Notes: generated by a model not told the origin, from the sequence alone. 64,000 nucleotides of DNA from Agapanthus africanus (GCA_030015575.1 CM057339.1:769188809-769252808); one strand, 5' to 3'; shown: positions 46,628 to 56,945, counted from the first letter of the stretch. Numbers and translations are program-made.

Positions 46628-47884
46628 ATGGATTGGAGGGAAGTCTTTATAGACTACTTCAAATCTCGTCGAACACCTGAAGATGCATCCTTGAGACATC
46701 AGCTCATGAAACGAGCTCTTTCGTTTGCATTCGTCAATGATTCTCTGTATAAGAGATCGTTTGACTCTTTATGGCTAAGATGCCTGGGACTGGAAGAAGC
46801 AAAAAGAGTCGTCCAAGAAACTCACAATGGACTCTGCGGTTCTCACCAAGCCGGGCCGAAAATGAAATTAAAGCTCAAAAGGATGGGCTACTATTGGCCC
46901 ACGATGATCCAAGACTGTCTCGAATACGCGAAGTAGTGCCACCCGTGCCAGATTCACGGGGAATTTATCCACCAACATCTATATCCGCTATTTCCGATGG
47001 TGGCTAGCTGGCCATTCGAAATGTGGGGAATTGACATAATCGGGCCCATCGAACCAGCATCGTCCAAAGGACATCGATTCATTTTGGCAACAACTGATTA
47101 CTTCTCCAAATGGGCAGAAGCAGTACCGCTGAGGGAAGTGAAGATGGAGAATATCCTCCATTGCTTCAAAACACGCGTCATTTATCGGTTCGGCACTCCG
47201 CGACGGATTATCTCCGATAACGGGCCAGCCTATAGAAGCCACAAGATCAGCCGCTTCGCACAACAGCATAACATAGACTGGAGATACTCTTCGGTCTATA
47301 ATCCCCGAGCTAACGGTCTAGCTGAGGCTTTTAACAAGACCTTGACAAAGATCGTGAAAAAGACGGTGTCTCGAAATAAAAAGGACTGGCACGAGAGACT
47401 GCATAAAGCTCTCTAGGCATATCGAACTACGTTCAAAACGGACACGAATACAACGCCGTATGCATTGGTATTCGGCATAGAAGCGGTACTCCCCCTCGAG
47501 ATAGAGTTACCCTCTTTACGAGTGGCGGTTCACTACGAGCTAACAGACGAAGAAAATGCTCACCTTCGGCTTGAGGAGCTTGATGCCCTCGACGAAACTC
47601 GGCTCATGGCGCAACAAAACTTGGAGGCTTATAAAGCAAAGACGACGCGTTCATATGAAAGATTGACTAGGCCGAGAACATTCCTCCAAGGCAAACTCGT
47701 ACTAGTGGTTAAAAGACCTATGATCCCCAATCGTGCCAAACGGGGGAAATTCGAGCCAAACTATGAAGGCCCATATATCATAGACAAAGTTTACCAAGGT
47801 GGAGCCTATCTACTCATGGACATGCATGGTGAAAGACCTTTCAGGCCAATAAATGGCCGCTTCCTAAAAAAATACTACGCTTAA
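46628..47884 (+). pseudogene. Tat element D integrase
   Basis: This is the enzyme that joins element DNA to the chromosome. The frame starts MDWREVFIDYFKSRRTPED. The zinc-binding region has THNGLCGSHQ and DCLEYAK*CHPCQ (HHCC, with a TAG in place of Gln). The catalytic core has EMWGIDIIGPIEPAS, RRIISDNGPAYRSH and PRANGLAEAFNKTL, so D, D and E are all present. A TAG replaces Trp in HKAL*AYRT. The C-terminal part (KFEPNYEGPYIIDKVYQGGA) ends at the TAA at 47882 with RFLKKYYA. No chromodomain follows, as expected for Tat. Apart from two nonsense codons the frame is intact for 419 codons. Confidence 0.93.
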
Positions 47885-48226
47885 CGAGTCACTGCCTAGG
47901 TCAACGATAGATGACGACGCCTATGTCCGCTCGCTATCTTCCTAAGCCCAAACTCTGTAAGTAGTAGCCGGCTTTCAGACCGAAACGTCATTAAACTAAC
48001 GATGGACCATTATGTCCTAAAACTGGAAATTGACTGAGACATCGATAAACTATTATGGACCGCAGCATCCCAAGGCTTACATAAAAAAAGAAAAAAAAAG
48101 AAAAACGGTATGTCCATAAGCAAAATGAGCACGGATGAAAACCCGAAAGGGCTCCGTAAGTAAAAACGGTAGGGCTACCGGCGAGTTTTGTGAAAACCCG
48201 AAAGGGCGCACGTTCGTTAAAAGACA

Positions 48227-48441
48227 CTTGCAAGGTCCTCTCGACATTGTGAGAAGAAACCACCTGCGTGAGATCCTTACGACTCACAAGGGAACAACAC
48301 ACTTAGAGATCCCCATGATTCCTAATGAGAAATTACACTTGCGAGATCCTCACGACTCGTAAGGAGAACCTTCCTTTGAGACCCTTACGGCTCATAGGAT
48401 TCAAAAGCCTTAAGCTACAGGGATCTGAACTTGTTCTTAAG
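48227..48441 (+). other. Structured RNA-like block 1 (six hairpins)
   Basis: Six inverted repeats in order. H1 48227-48253 (CTTGCAA/TTGTGAG), H2 48268-48287 (GTGAG/CTCAC, loop ATCCTTACGA), H3 about 48302-48330 (weak), H4 48338-48363 (CTTGCGAG/CTCGTAAG, loop ATCCTCACGA), H5 48375-48396 (loop ACCCTTACGG), H6 48409-48441 (CTTAAG/CTTAAG). The same order recurs in blocks 2 and 3. Confidence 0.75.
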
Positions 48442-48573
48442 CCATCACAACCTCCAATGCTGCCCTACAAGCGTTGCAGTATTGACCCTTGTATACAATC
48501 CACGGGCGCGGATAAACATTTCCCTAACAAATTCCTACCAGAGACCGGGGATATGCTCATGTGGCAAAAGACA

Positions 48574-48785
48574 CTTGTAAGTCCTCTCGACTTATGAGGA
48601 GAAAATACTCTTGTGAGATCCTTACGACTTATAAGGGACCATACACTTGAGATCCTCACGATCTTCAAGGAGAAAATGCACCTACGAGATCCTCACGACT
48701 CGTAGGGAGAAATACCTTTATGAGACCCTTACGGCTCATAAAGTTGAAAGCCTTAGTCGACAGGATCTTAACCCTGTTCTCTAAG
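48574..48785 (+). other. Structured RNA-like block 2 (six hairpins)
   Basis: H1 48574-48598 (CTTGTAAG/CTTATGAG), H2 48610-48635 (CTTGTGAG/CTTATAAG, loop ATCCTTACGA), H3 48646-48669, H4 48681-48706 (CCTACGAG/CTCGTAGG, loop ATCCTCACGA), H5 48717-48742 (TTTATGAG/CTCATAAA, loop ACCCTTACGG), H6 48752-48785. H4 keeps pairing although both arms changed relative to blocks 1 and 3. Confidence 0.8.
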
Positions 48786-49070
48786 CCACCTTTGTTCGTC
48801 ATCGACAGAGGCAAATGATGATTCGCTCCTGGAAATATCCCAGTTGTAGTGATGCAGATGCCTAAATCGGTATCAAATCCCAAACTCGCGGCGAAAAGTC
48901 AGCGAACCACAAATGCATATGAAATAGCCGAAATGATGGGGCAACTTGTAACAAAATCAGCAAGTAAAAATGTATACATCCAAAATAGCCGAAATGATTG
49001 AGCACCGCAAAAAATAGCCGAAGTGATTGGGCAATCGCAACTTTCGCGATACAAAAGCTGAAATGATGGA

Positions 49071-49075
49071 GCATC
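49071..49075. other. Target-site duplication (left copy) of Athila-like element
   Basis: GCATC here and at 55958-55962 flank the element ends TGTT...ATCA. The five-base length is standard for Ty3/gypsy integrases. Confidence 0.95.
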
Positions 49076-50369
49076 TGTTCATATCATAATATTGCATTTT
49101 ATATTCCCCATTCTTATTCGTTTTATAAATAAACTGGTTCTTTTGATGCATGTCTGCTACGTATTATAGGTTACAGGTTCTTGGAGCGAAAACAGTGAAA
49201 AAGACAAAAGATGATACAAAAAGGGACTTTTGACAAACAAACAGAAGACTCTTGATCAAGCCTACATCAAAGATAAAATTCACAAAGTACAAGGCAATGC
49301 AAGGTCCAAGATTTCGAAGCCACGGTTAAAAGTCCACCACAATTATTCACTGGAAAATCTGAAAGAGAACTGAAGCTATTTTAAAGAAAGAATTAAAGAA
49401 TTAAGTAGCCCAGGAAGCCCAAAGACAGAAGAGCCCACAAAGGAAAGGCCCAATACTTCCTTTTTAAGAAGACAAAAGGAAGCTTTCATTTTACCAAAAT
49501 TCATTTGCGGCTTTGACTAGTTGACCTAGGGCTATTTTTGTAATTTCAGACATGCGGATCAAAATGTAACCTAGGGTTTCTATTTCCTATAAATAGAACT
49601 CTAAACATTGTAATTCTTCATGCCTCCCTTTAATGAATAAAATTTAGAAATCTTTTGGAGAGCATCGGTGTTTCTTCTCCATTCAGAAATTTAGATCTGA
49701 CAACCCTGCATGGATGATTGGAGAGATGCATCAGTAAGTAGTTTTATTTAATTGCCCTAGTTTAGATTTTAATTCCTTGCCTTAGATGTTAGCTTTGGGA
49801 AAGGCTTTTGAGAGATGAGATCTCCCATCCCTTTCTTACTCATCACATAGAGTCTATAGGACTCCATGCATACATGCACATACCGCTCCCTACGACACCC
49901 TATCCCTCGAGGTAGCGGTGATACCGTAGTATAAAGGCCCGGGTGTGATGTTTTCCATGGAGGTTAGGGTAAGGATCTCTAAAAGAAGAACAAGAACCTA
50001 GAGGAAGGAACACCTTCCCGAATGGATCTAATCCCCTTTATTGATAATTACCATAGCTCCTCTTAGATCCTAATCTGGGTATAGAAAGCGTTGAGATTTA
50101 TTTACATTTCCAAACCATTCCTAAACCTAACCCTAGCAAGATTTAGATCTAGATTAATTTAGTTTTTAGATAGAATCAATTTTTAGATTTAATAATCAAC
50201 CGAACACCCTTCGGAATTAACTCGTAAGAACGAATCGGAAATTCACAAAATCCCTGTGGACCGACCCGTACTCACCGGCTAGCTTCATGCGACGCCGTTC
50301 TTGATTGCGGTTAACAAATATTTTTTATCTATCTTTTAGAAAGCGCAAGCACGCTGAATCATTCAATCA
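49076..50369 (+). mobile_element. Athila-like 5' LTR
   Basis: It starts TGTTCATATC and ends CATTCAATCA. A TATA box TATAAATA is at 49588-49595 and an AATAAA at 49636-49641, so transcription probably starts about 30 bases after the TATA and R is short or includes the signal. It is followed by the primer site. Confidence 0.95.
49588..49595 (+). promoter_or_regulatory. TATA box of Athila-like LTR
   Basis: TATAAATA in the 5' LTR; the identical site in the 3' LTR is at 55176-55183, the exact LTR offset. The start site about 30 bases downstream is inferred. Confidence 0.75.
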
Positions 50370-50371
50370 AA

Positions 50372-50389
50372 TGGCGCCGTTGCCGGGGA
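50372..50389 (+). other. Athila primer-binding site
   Basis: TGGCGCCGTTGCCGGGGA, two bases after the LTR end. This is the well-known Athila primer site type and sets the lineage. Confidence 0.95.
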
Positions 50390-51315
50390 TGGCGTAGAAC
50401 TTTCCTTTTTGCAATTTCGGGTTAATCAAAAAAAAATTTCATAAAAATCTAAAAAATCCAAAAAAATATAAAAATATATATATTTTGTTATTTTTGAAAG
50501 GGATACTTTGTTGTTTTAATTTTGCAGGATTTACAAAATCAGAAGGCGATCTGGAAATTTCCAGAAGGCGAAACAGAAATCAGAAGATCGAAACAGAAGG
50601 GGAATCAAATAACAGAACAGTGAAATTTTTTTGGAGACCCAATTCCCCCAACCCGCCGCGATTCCGCGGCCAAAACCCACCTTAGGCCGTGGAACCGCGG
50701 CCTTCTAGTGAAATCAGAGTGTCAAATTTTTTTTTGGGGATTCGTGCTGATTAGACTGCCGCGAAAACGCGGCAATAACGCGTTTATGCCGCAGAACCGC
50801 GCTCTTTTGGTGAGATCATCCTACGAAATTTGCATTATAAGCTCTCTGTTATTTCTCCTCTGCAAATTTTAATATATTTTCTGAATAATGCCTGCAAGAT
50901 TTTGTGTGCTTTAAAAATATATTCTCTTCCATATAACAAGTCTTGTGCAGGATTTTTGGGCCCCGCTCAAGATTGAAATTGATTGCAAGTAATCTTTTTT
51001 GTTGCATATCTTTTCTCGAATATCTTTTTGCAACAATTTTTTCCAAATAAAGATCCTTGTGATATGCTTCAAATAACAACCAATTGCAAGTAATATTTTG
51101 CTGTTGCATATCTTTTCTATAAAATATTTTGTTGTTGCATATCTTTTCTCTAAAATCTTTTTGCAACAAAATTTTTCCAAATAAAGAGAGAGAAAAAATC
51201 AATGAAAATTGAAAATAAAAAGGACAAATATTTTATAGAACTTGCAAAATTTTTTAGCCCCAAATAAATCCTTGCACCACCCAACCTTCCTTCTTGTCAC
51301 CTTTCTTCTTCTAAC
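50390..51315 (+). other. Athila-like leader
   Basis: Non-coding, A-rich near the primer site, then CCGCGG-type motifs (50650-50800: CCGCGATTCCGCGGCC, GCCGCGAAAACGCGGC), then TTGTTGCATATCTTTTCT repeats at about 50995-51150. The repeats CAACAATTTTTTCCAAATAAAG and its copy suggest an old duplication. No gag start before 51316. Confidence 0.75.
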
Positions 51316-53283
51316 ATGGGTACCCCACACAATAAATCATTAGCCGAACTTTGGTATCCCGAACCTAATTTTGCGTCATATGTCAATGTGTTCGGTCAAT
51401 TTAAAGACGATCCTTCCATGCCTAAAAAATCTTTGAAAGATCACATAGAGGAGTCTAGGAGAAACAGTTTGACTTTTCAACCCACTTTGTGTCAACCAAG
51501 TCAACCTTCACCACTTCCATATGTTGATACCACTCTTTCGAGTCCTTCTGACACTCCTAGGCCGATGTCCATTGCTGAGCACATTGCTCAATCTCGCAGA
51601 CGATCTTTCACCCCTCTCCACACATCTAGTTCTAGGGATCCACAAGATAGTTCACATTTTTATCCACATGTAGACCCTAGCCCTGTCCTACGATCCACTT
51701 CCTACCAGTCCTACCCGACCTTACCACCTTCACTAGACATTGATTCTACACAGCTTGTTGGGAGTTTTGAATATCCACACAATTTCGAATCTTTTCCCAA
51801 AACCCCCTTACCACCAAAGTCTAGTTTGGAAGAGGCGTTGAAGGCGTATATCGCAGCAACAAACAAAATGGTTAGAAATGTGGAAGCGTCCGTGGCCACC
51901 CTTATGCAACCTGCTGAACCGGTAGCTAGTTTTCAGCTAGCTCAAAATTTTTCAATATATGAGGCGGCAGTTGGACAGAGTGAGAATGAGAGAGGATTTT
52001 CAAATCAAACCCACCCTTACCCAATTGAAGCCCACAACTCCTGTTTTCCATCGATTGCCCTAAATAGTTCACTTGTTGAAAATAAAAATGAGTTGTGTGA
52101 TTTTATAGTGTTTGATTTGCCAGATTGTGAGGAACCCCTTTCGAGTGAAACCGCATCTAATCTTTTCGATCTTTACACATCCACTCTAGAACCTAAATCG
52201 ATAGATATCCATGCTTTTGATGAGGTGTCTAAAGAAATTGATTTTCACTTGATTGAGGATATAGACGCCGGGAATATTTCGGATGATGAACCTGTCGATT
52301 TGCTTGAAATTTTATGTTCAAATCATCATCCTGAGTTATTAAATGTTTCTCCCGAATCTCATATGCGTCTAGATTTTGATGATAATGGCATGGTTGAGTT
52401 GAATATGGAGGATAGTATCGAGAAGAGTCTTGAGGATAATATTGAGGTTGAATCATTTTTGTTTGATGTGTCTGATTTTCCAATTCATCCTCCTAAACCT
52501 TTGACTGTTATATCACCCTCCCTCCTTCTCATCGTTCCGACCCCGCTTGAAGAATATGATCTTGAAGTCTTTTCCTTTGAATCTGACACAGATCTCACAG
52601 ATGATAACACCTACGAGTGTTTCACTTTTTCGGACGATGTTGATGACTCACCGCCCGAGTTTGAGTCCTTTACATTTTCAGATGAGCCATCAGACTCGGT
52701 TGATTATAGTAGTTTCGAACCATTAATGGAATCTTTCAAGTTCGAAACAGTTTACTACGGTGAGAAAGATATTATCCCTAATTCACTCCCTTTCGTCTTT
52801 TCCCTTGTTCCGACCGAACAAATGACCGTTACGCTTTCATCTCCTATACCAAGTTCGGCGTACCCATGTTTTCTTGCGAATCTTGAGGGATTTGACCCCA
52901 TTTCCCGACAGGTTGATAGGTTAGCGCAATCGCTTATAACATATCGGTCATCACATATTGCGCTAATTTATTCACTCAAATTACACCCTCAAGATCGTAC
53001 TCCACTTCCTTCTTCTTTTCGCCATTCTTCTCCCCCACCGAGACCATATTCTACCATTCTTCTTTCCACACGGTCTCGCGTGCTTCTCATTTTCTTGCAC
53101 CAACTATACCATTTTCACGATAAGATTTTTGAATGGTTGGTGCTAACCTTTGGCTTGTGTAAGGCCAAGCTTAAGTTTGGGGAAATCTTTGTATATATGT
53201 ATATATTTTTTGTTTTCTTTTCTATAAAAAAAAATAAAATAAAATTTCAAAACATTAAAAATAAAAAAATTATAAATAAATAA
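51316..53283 (+). CDS. 655-residue protein of unknown function in Athila-like element
   Basis: The longest uninterrupted frame in the window. It starts MGTPHNKSLAELWYPEP after a CTTCTTCTAAC leader. Two related motifs lie near the N-terminus: SLKDHIEESRRNSLT (residues 39-53) and SIAEHIAQSRRRSFT (about 83-97). A segment SLEEALKAYIAATNKMVRNV (about 170-190) resembles the helix region found late in Athila Gag. The second half is very acidic, with repeated phenylalanine-acid motifs (FSFESD, FTFSDD, FTFSDE, FKFET; about 420-500). The end is hydrophobic and then Lys/Asn-rich, and may be read-through into non-coding DNA. No capsid, zinc knuckle, protease or pol motif is visible. It is not recognisable as env. 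A degenerate gag with acquired sequence, or a distinct accessory protein, are both possible. Confidence 0.7.
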   Translation: MGTPHNKSLAELWYPEPNFASYVNVFGQFKDDPSMPKKSLKDHIEESRRNSLTFQPTLCQPSQPSPLPYVDTTLSSPSDTPRPMSIAEHIAQSRRRSFTPLHTSSSRDPQDSSHFYPHVDPSPVLRSTSYQSYPTLPPSLDIDSTQLVGSFEYPHNFESFPKTPLPPKSSLEEALKAYIAATNKMVRNVEASVATLMQPAEPVASFQLAQNFSIYEAAVGQSENERGFSNQTHPYPIEAHNSCFPSIALNSSLVENKNELCDFIVFDLPDCEEPLSSETASNLFDLYTSTLEPKSIDIHAFDEVSKEIDFHLIEDIDAGNISDDEPVDLLEILCSNHHPELLNVSPESHMRLDFDDNGMVELNMEDSIEKSLEDNIEVESFLFDVSDFPIHPPKPLTVISPSLLLIVPTPLEEYDLEVFSFESDTDLTDDNTYECFTFSDDVDDSPPEFESFTFSDEPSDSVDYSSFEPLMESFKFETVYYGEKDIIPNSLPFVFSLVPTEQMTVTLSSPIPSSAYPCFLANLEGFDPISRQVDRLAQSLITYRSSHIALIYSLKLHPQDRTPLPSSFRHSSPPPRPYSTILLSTRSRVLLIFLHQLYHFHDKIFEWLVLTFGLCKAKLKFGEIFVYMYIFFVFFSIKKNKIKFQNIKNKKIINK

Positions 53284-54648
53284 ATAGGGGAGTGCCGATA
53301 TTTTGACCCTCTTGGTTCAGCATGACAGTGAGGACACTGTCAAGTTCAAGTTTGGGGGTATGCTCGGTACGTTTTCTTCCTTCGCATTCATTTGTACATA
53401 TTTTTGCATTTGCATATTTATTTGAAAAACCCATAAAAATTGAAAATTTTCAAAAATTATAAAAATTATTGTATTCAATTTTGGCCATAATTGACTTGAG
53501 TTTGACAAATAGGTTAACTGGTTAGGAACAACTAGATCTTAGACTTAGTGAATTAAAAACCCTAAAGATAACATTCCTTAAAGTTTAACGGTAGAAAGGA
53601 TATGTCTTGTAGTTTATTTAGAAATAGGCAAATTTTGGGTTCACTTCTTGGGCTAAGTCGAAACAAGGGAAAAGTATTAATGTTCTATTTAGAGTATAAG
53701 TTTGAAAAATAGTTCCTAGCTTAAGTCTAGATTCTGAAAATGTATACCCTACAATTTGCACAATCACGCACCTTGAAACTTGGAATAGTAGAAGAGACCT
53801 TGAAGTGCTCTTGTCTAAAGTCCTTAGTACAATGAAAATAAAAAAAGTGAATGAAGAATAAAAAAAAAATGAACACTGGTTTTTGTGATTACTTAAGGCT
53901 GCAAAAATAGAAAAATATTTAGCGAAGGTGCTTCATCACCTAGTGCCTTAGACCAACTGGTTTGGGAGTCACTGCTAAAGCCTTGGGTGTTGCAAAGACT
54001 AGGAAGTACGCTTTAAAGTGCAAACGCATTTTGTAATCGGTCGTTGGTACCTCAAGAAGTATTAACGGTCGCATGAAAGATGTGTGAGCAAAATTCAATT
54101 AAATTCACCAACTAATTAGTACTTTGGACAACGGACGAGAGTACGATTGCTTGATTTGAATTTCCAAGTGTAGGGGTGATCTATACACACACGTAGGGGA
54201 TATGTGATTGGAGTTTAGATGAGAGAAAGGAGTGAAGAATAGAACTTGTATCTTTAATAGAGTTGATAAAAATTCCTAAGTGGAGATGGAAACCCTAGAA
54301 GGAAAACTTAAGAGATGCCGAAAGCTAAGTAGGTCTACATAACATATATAATCTTAAGTTAGATGATGAGGAAGTGTGAAGAATATGGGTGGATAATTTG
54401 CGAGTCAAAAGATAATAGAATTCCTTGTTAGAAAACCTAATTGGAGAACAAAAATCAATGGGCCGAGTTGATAGGATTTTGTGGGTGTAATCCGCAGAAA
54501 ACCCTCAGGAGACAACACTCCTCCTACTAGGGACACCTAGAGGTTTAACGTCTTGTTGCACGTGCTCAGTGCAATCGCGTTTCCCTGCGAAAGTGCGGTT
54601 AGGATTTTAGTGAATAAAAATAAGTTTGCTCGAGGACGAGCAAAAGAT
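53284..54648 (+). other. Athila-like 3' non-coding region
   Basis: No coding region. It contains polypurine-like AAGTTTGGGGG copies: one at 53173 inside the end of the open frame (AAGTTTGGGG) and one at 53348-53358, besides the functional one at 54649. The phrase CTCGAGGACGAGCAAAAGAT before the last one is typical of Athila ends. Confidence 0.75.
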
Positions 54649-54663
54649 AAGTTTGGGGGTATT
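54649..54663 (+). other. Athila polypurine tract
   Basis: AAGTTTGGGGGTATT lies directly before the 3' LTR start TGTTTATATC. Confidence 0.92.
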
Positions 54664-55957
54664 TGTTTATATCATAATATTGCATTTTATATTCCCCATT
54701 CTTATTCGTTTTATAAATAAACAGGTGCTTTTGATACATGTCTGCTACATATTACAGGTTACAGGTTCTTGGAGCGAAAACAGTGAAAAAGACAAAAGAT
54801 GATACAAAAAGGGACTTTTGACAAACAAACAGAAGACTCTTGATCAAGCCTACATCAAAGATAAAATTCACAAAGTACAAGGCAATGCAAGGTCCAAGAT
54901 TTCGAAGCCACGGTTAAAAGTCCACCACAATTATTCACTGGAAAATCTGAAAGAGAACAGAAGCTATTTTAAAGAAAGAATTAAAGAATTAAGTAGCCCA
55001 GAAAGCCCAAAGACAGAAGAGCCCACAAAGGAAAGGCCCAATACTTCCTTTTTAAGAAGACAAAAGGAAGATTTCATTTTACCAAAATTCATTTGCGGCT
55101 TTGACTAGTTGACCTAGGGCTATTTTTGTAATTTCAGACATGCGGATCAAAATGTAACCTAGGGTTTCTATTTCCTATAAATAGAACTCTAAACATTGTA
55201 ATTCTTCATGCCTCCCTTTAATGAATAAAATTTAGAAATCTTTTGGAGAGCATCGGTGTTTCTTCTCCATTCAGAAATTCAGATCTGACAACCCTGAATG
55301 GATGATTGGAGAGATGCATCAGTAAGTAGTTTTATTTAATTGCCCTAGTTTAGATTTTAATTCCTTGCCTTAGATGTTAGCTTTGGGAAAGGCTTTTGAG
55401 AGATGAGATCTCCCATCCCTTTCTTACTCATCACATAGAATCTATAGGACTCCATGCATACATGCACATACCGCTCCCTACGGCACCCTATCCCTCGAGG
55501 TAGCGGTGATACTGTAGTATAAAGGCCCGGGTGTGATGTTTTCCATGGAGGTTAGGGTAAGGATCTCTAAAAGAAGGACAAGAACCTAGAGGAAGGAACA
55601 CCTTCCCGAATGGATCCAATCCCCTTTATTGATAATTACCATAACTCCTCTTAGATCCTAATCTGGGTATAGAAAGCGTTGAGATTTATTTACATTTCCA
55701 AACCATTCCTAAACCTAACCCTAGCAAGATTTAGATCTAGATTAATTTAGTTTTTAGATAGAATCAATTTTTAGATTTAATAATCAACCGAACACCCTTC
55801 GGAATTAACTCGTAAGAACGAATCGGAAATTCACAAAATCCCTGTGGACCGACCCGTACTCACCGGCTAGCTTCATGCGACGCCGTTCTTGATTGCGGTT
55901 AACAAATATTTTTTATCTATCTTTTAGAAAGTGCAAGCACGCTGAATCATTCAATCA
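54664..55957 (+). mobile_element. Athila-like 3' LTR
   Basis: Same length as the 5' LTR with about 18 scattered substitutions and no indels by hand alignment. Its TATA box (55176-55183) could drive transcription into the downstream Tat D 3' region, including the 30-bp array; this is inference. Confidence 0.95.
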
Positions 55958-55962
55958 GCATC

Positions 55963-56278
55963 GCAGAAAGAAAAATATATAAAATGAAATTTTTTGCCAT
56001 ACAGGTGAAATCACATCGATCCCTGTACACAATCCAGGGGTACAAACAAAGAGGGAACCATACCTTCCCACCAGGCTTCATCGAAACGAAACCAAATCTC
56101 GACGGTTCACAGACAGCCTAGAGATCATCAACAGCGTTCTTCCTCATTCCAGCAGGATTCAGACGCTGCAATTAAACTTGGAGTCATGGCAAATTCCCTA
56201 CTCCAAATCTTGACGGTTCACAGACAACCTAGAGACCACTTCGATATTCGTCTCATTACAACAGACGCAACGTCAGCC
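55963..56278 (+). other. Tat element D 3' UTR, between Athila insertion and 30-bp array
   Basis: The Tat D 3' UTR resumes after the target duplication. A 111-bp spaced duplication is visible: CGACGGTTCACAGACAGCC (near 56100) and TGACGGTTCACAGACAACC (near 56211). GTACACAATCCAGGGGTAC at 56024 echoes TATACAATCCACGGG of the LTR and of 48490. No gene. Confidence 0.75.
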
Positions 56279-56945
56279 AATGACCCCGTCGCGGAAATAC
56301 GTCATCCAAATGACCCCGTCGCGGAATACGTCATCCACATGACCCCGTCGCAGAAATACGTCAACAGATGACCCCGTCGCGGAAATATGTCATCCACATG
56401 ACCCCGTCGCGGAAATACGTCATCCACATGACCCCGTCGTGGAAATACGTCATCCAAATGACCCCGTCTCGGAAATACGTCATCCACATGACCCCGTCGC
56501 GGAAATACGTCATCCACATGACCCCGTCTCGGAAATACGTCATCTAAATGACCCCGTCGCGGAGATACGTCATCCATATGACCCCGTCGTGGAGATACGT
56601 CATCCACATGATCCCGTCTCGGAAATACGTCATCCACATGACGCCGTCTCGGAAATACGTCATCCACATGACCCTGTCGCGGAGATACGTCATCCACATG
56701 ACCCCGTCGCGGAGATACGTCATCCACATGACCCCGTCGCGGAGATACATCATCCAAATGACCCCGTCGCGGAAATACGTCATCCACATGACCCCGTCGC
56801 GGAAATACGTCATCCACATGACCCCGTCTCAGAAATACGTCATCCAAATGACCCCGTCGCGGAAATACGTCATCCACATGACCTCGTCGTGGAAATACGT
56901 CATCCACATGACCCCGTCGCGGAAATACGTCATCCAATGACCCTG
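56279..56945 (+). repeat. 30-bp tandem array (about 22 units) in Tat D 3' UTR
   Basis: The unit is ATGACCCCGTCGCGGAAATA followed by CGTCATCCAC, exactly 30 bp in most copies, with the first few units shortened. Variants CGTCTCGG, CGTCGTGG and ATCCAAATG occur. Because 30 is a multiple of three, long 10-residue-periodic open frames appear on both strands; these are artefacts. Tat 3' UTRs are known to host such arrays and to seed satellites. Each unit has a CGTCA/TGACG core. Confidence 0.95.

Larger units (their letters stand above)
47885..49075 (+). other. Tat element D 3' UTR, first part
   Basis: This is long non-coding sequence after the pol stop. It starts with CRNATGGACC-type repeats (47995-48070) like those of the LTR, an A-rich run, and two identical CCCGAAAGGG stem-loops (48142-48151, 48197-48206) flanking CGGTAGGGCTACCG (48167-48180). 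Two hairpin blocks follow (listed separately). The phrase TATACAATCCACGGGC at 48490 also occurs in the D LTR near 38110. At 48910-49070 NAANTAGCCGAAATGAT-like units repeat. The Athila-like element inserts at 49076. Confidence 0.8.
49076..55957 (+). mobile_element. Athila-type non-autonomous LTR element (6.88 kb)
   Basis: Complete element: LTRs of equal length (1294 bp each), primer site TGGCGCCGTTGCCGGGGA directly after the 5' LTR, polypurine tract AAGTTTGGGGGTATT before the 3' LTR, and target duplication GCATC. The internal region is 4.3 kb and encodes one 655-codon frame and no protease, RT, RNase H or integrase. It must depend on a full Athila for movement. By hand count the LTRs differ at about 18 sites (near 1.4%), so it is the youngest datable insertion in the window. 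It sits in the 3' UTR of Tat element D. Confidence 0.95.

Noticed and set aside
51316..53283. Envelope-like protein of an Athila element
   Set aside because: No N-terminal signal peptide, no cysteine-rich ectodomain pattern; the only hydrophobic segment is at the extreme C-terminus and overlaps low-complexity DNA.
56279..56945. CRISPR-like array
   Set aside because: There are no unique spacers between repeats and the context is a plant retrotransposon 3' UTR; it is a head-to-tail satellite-type array.
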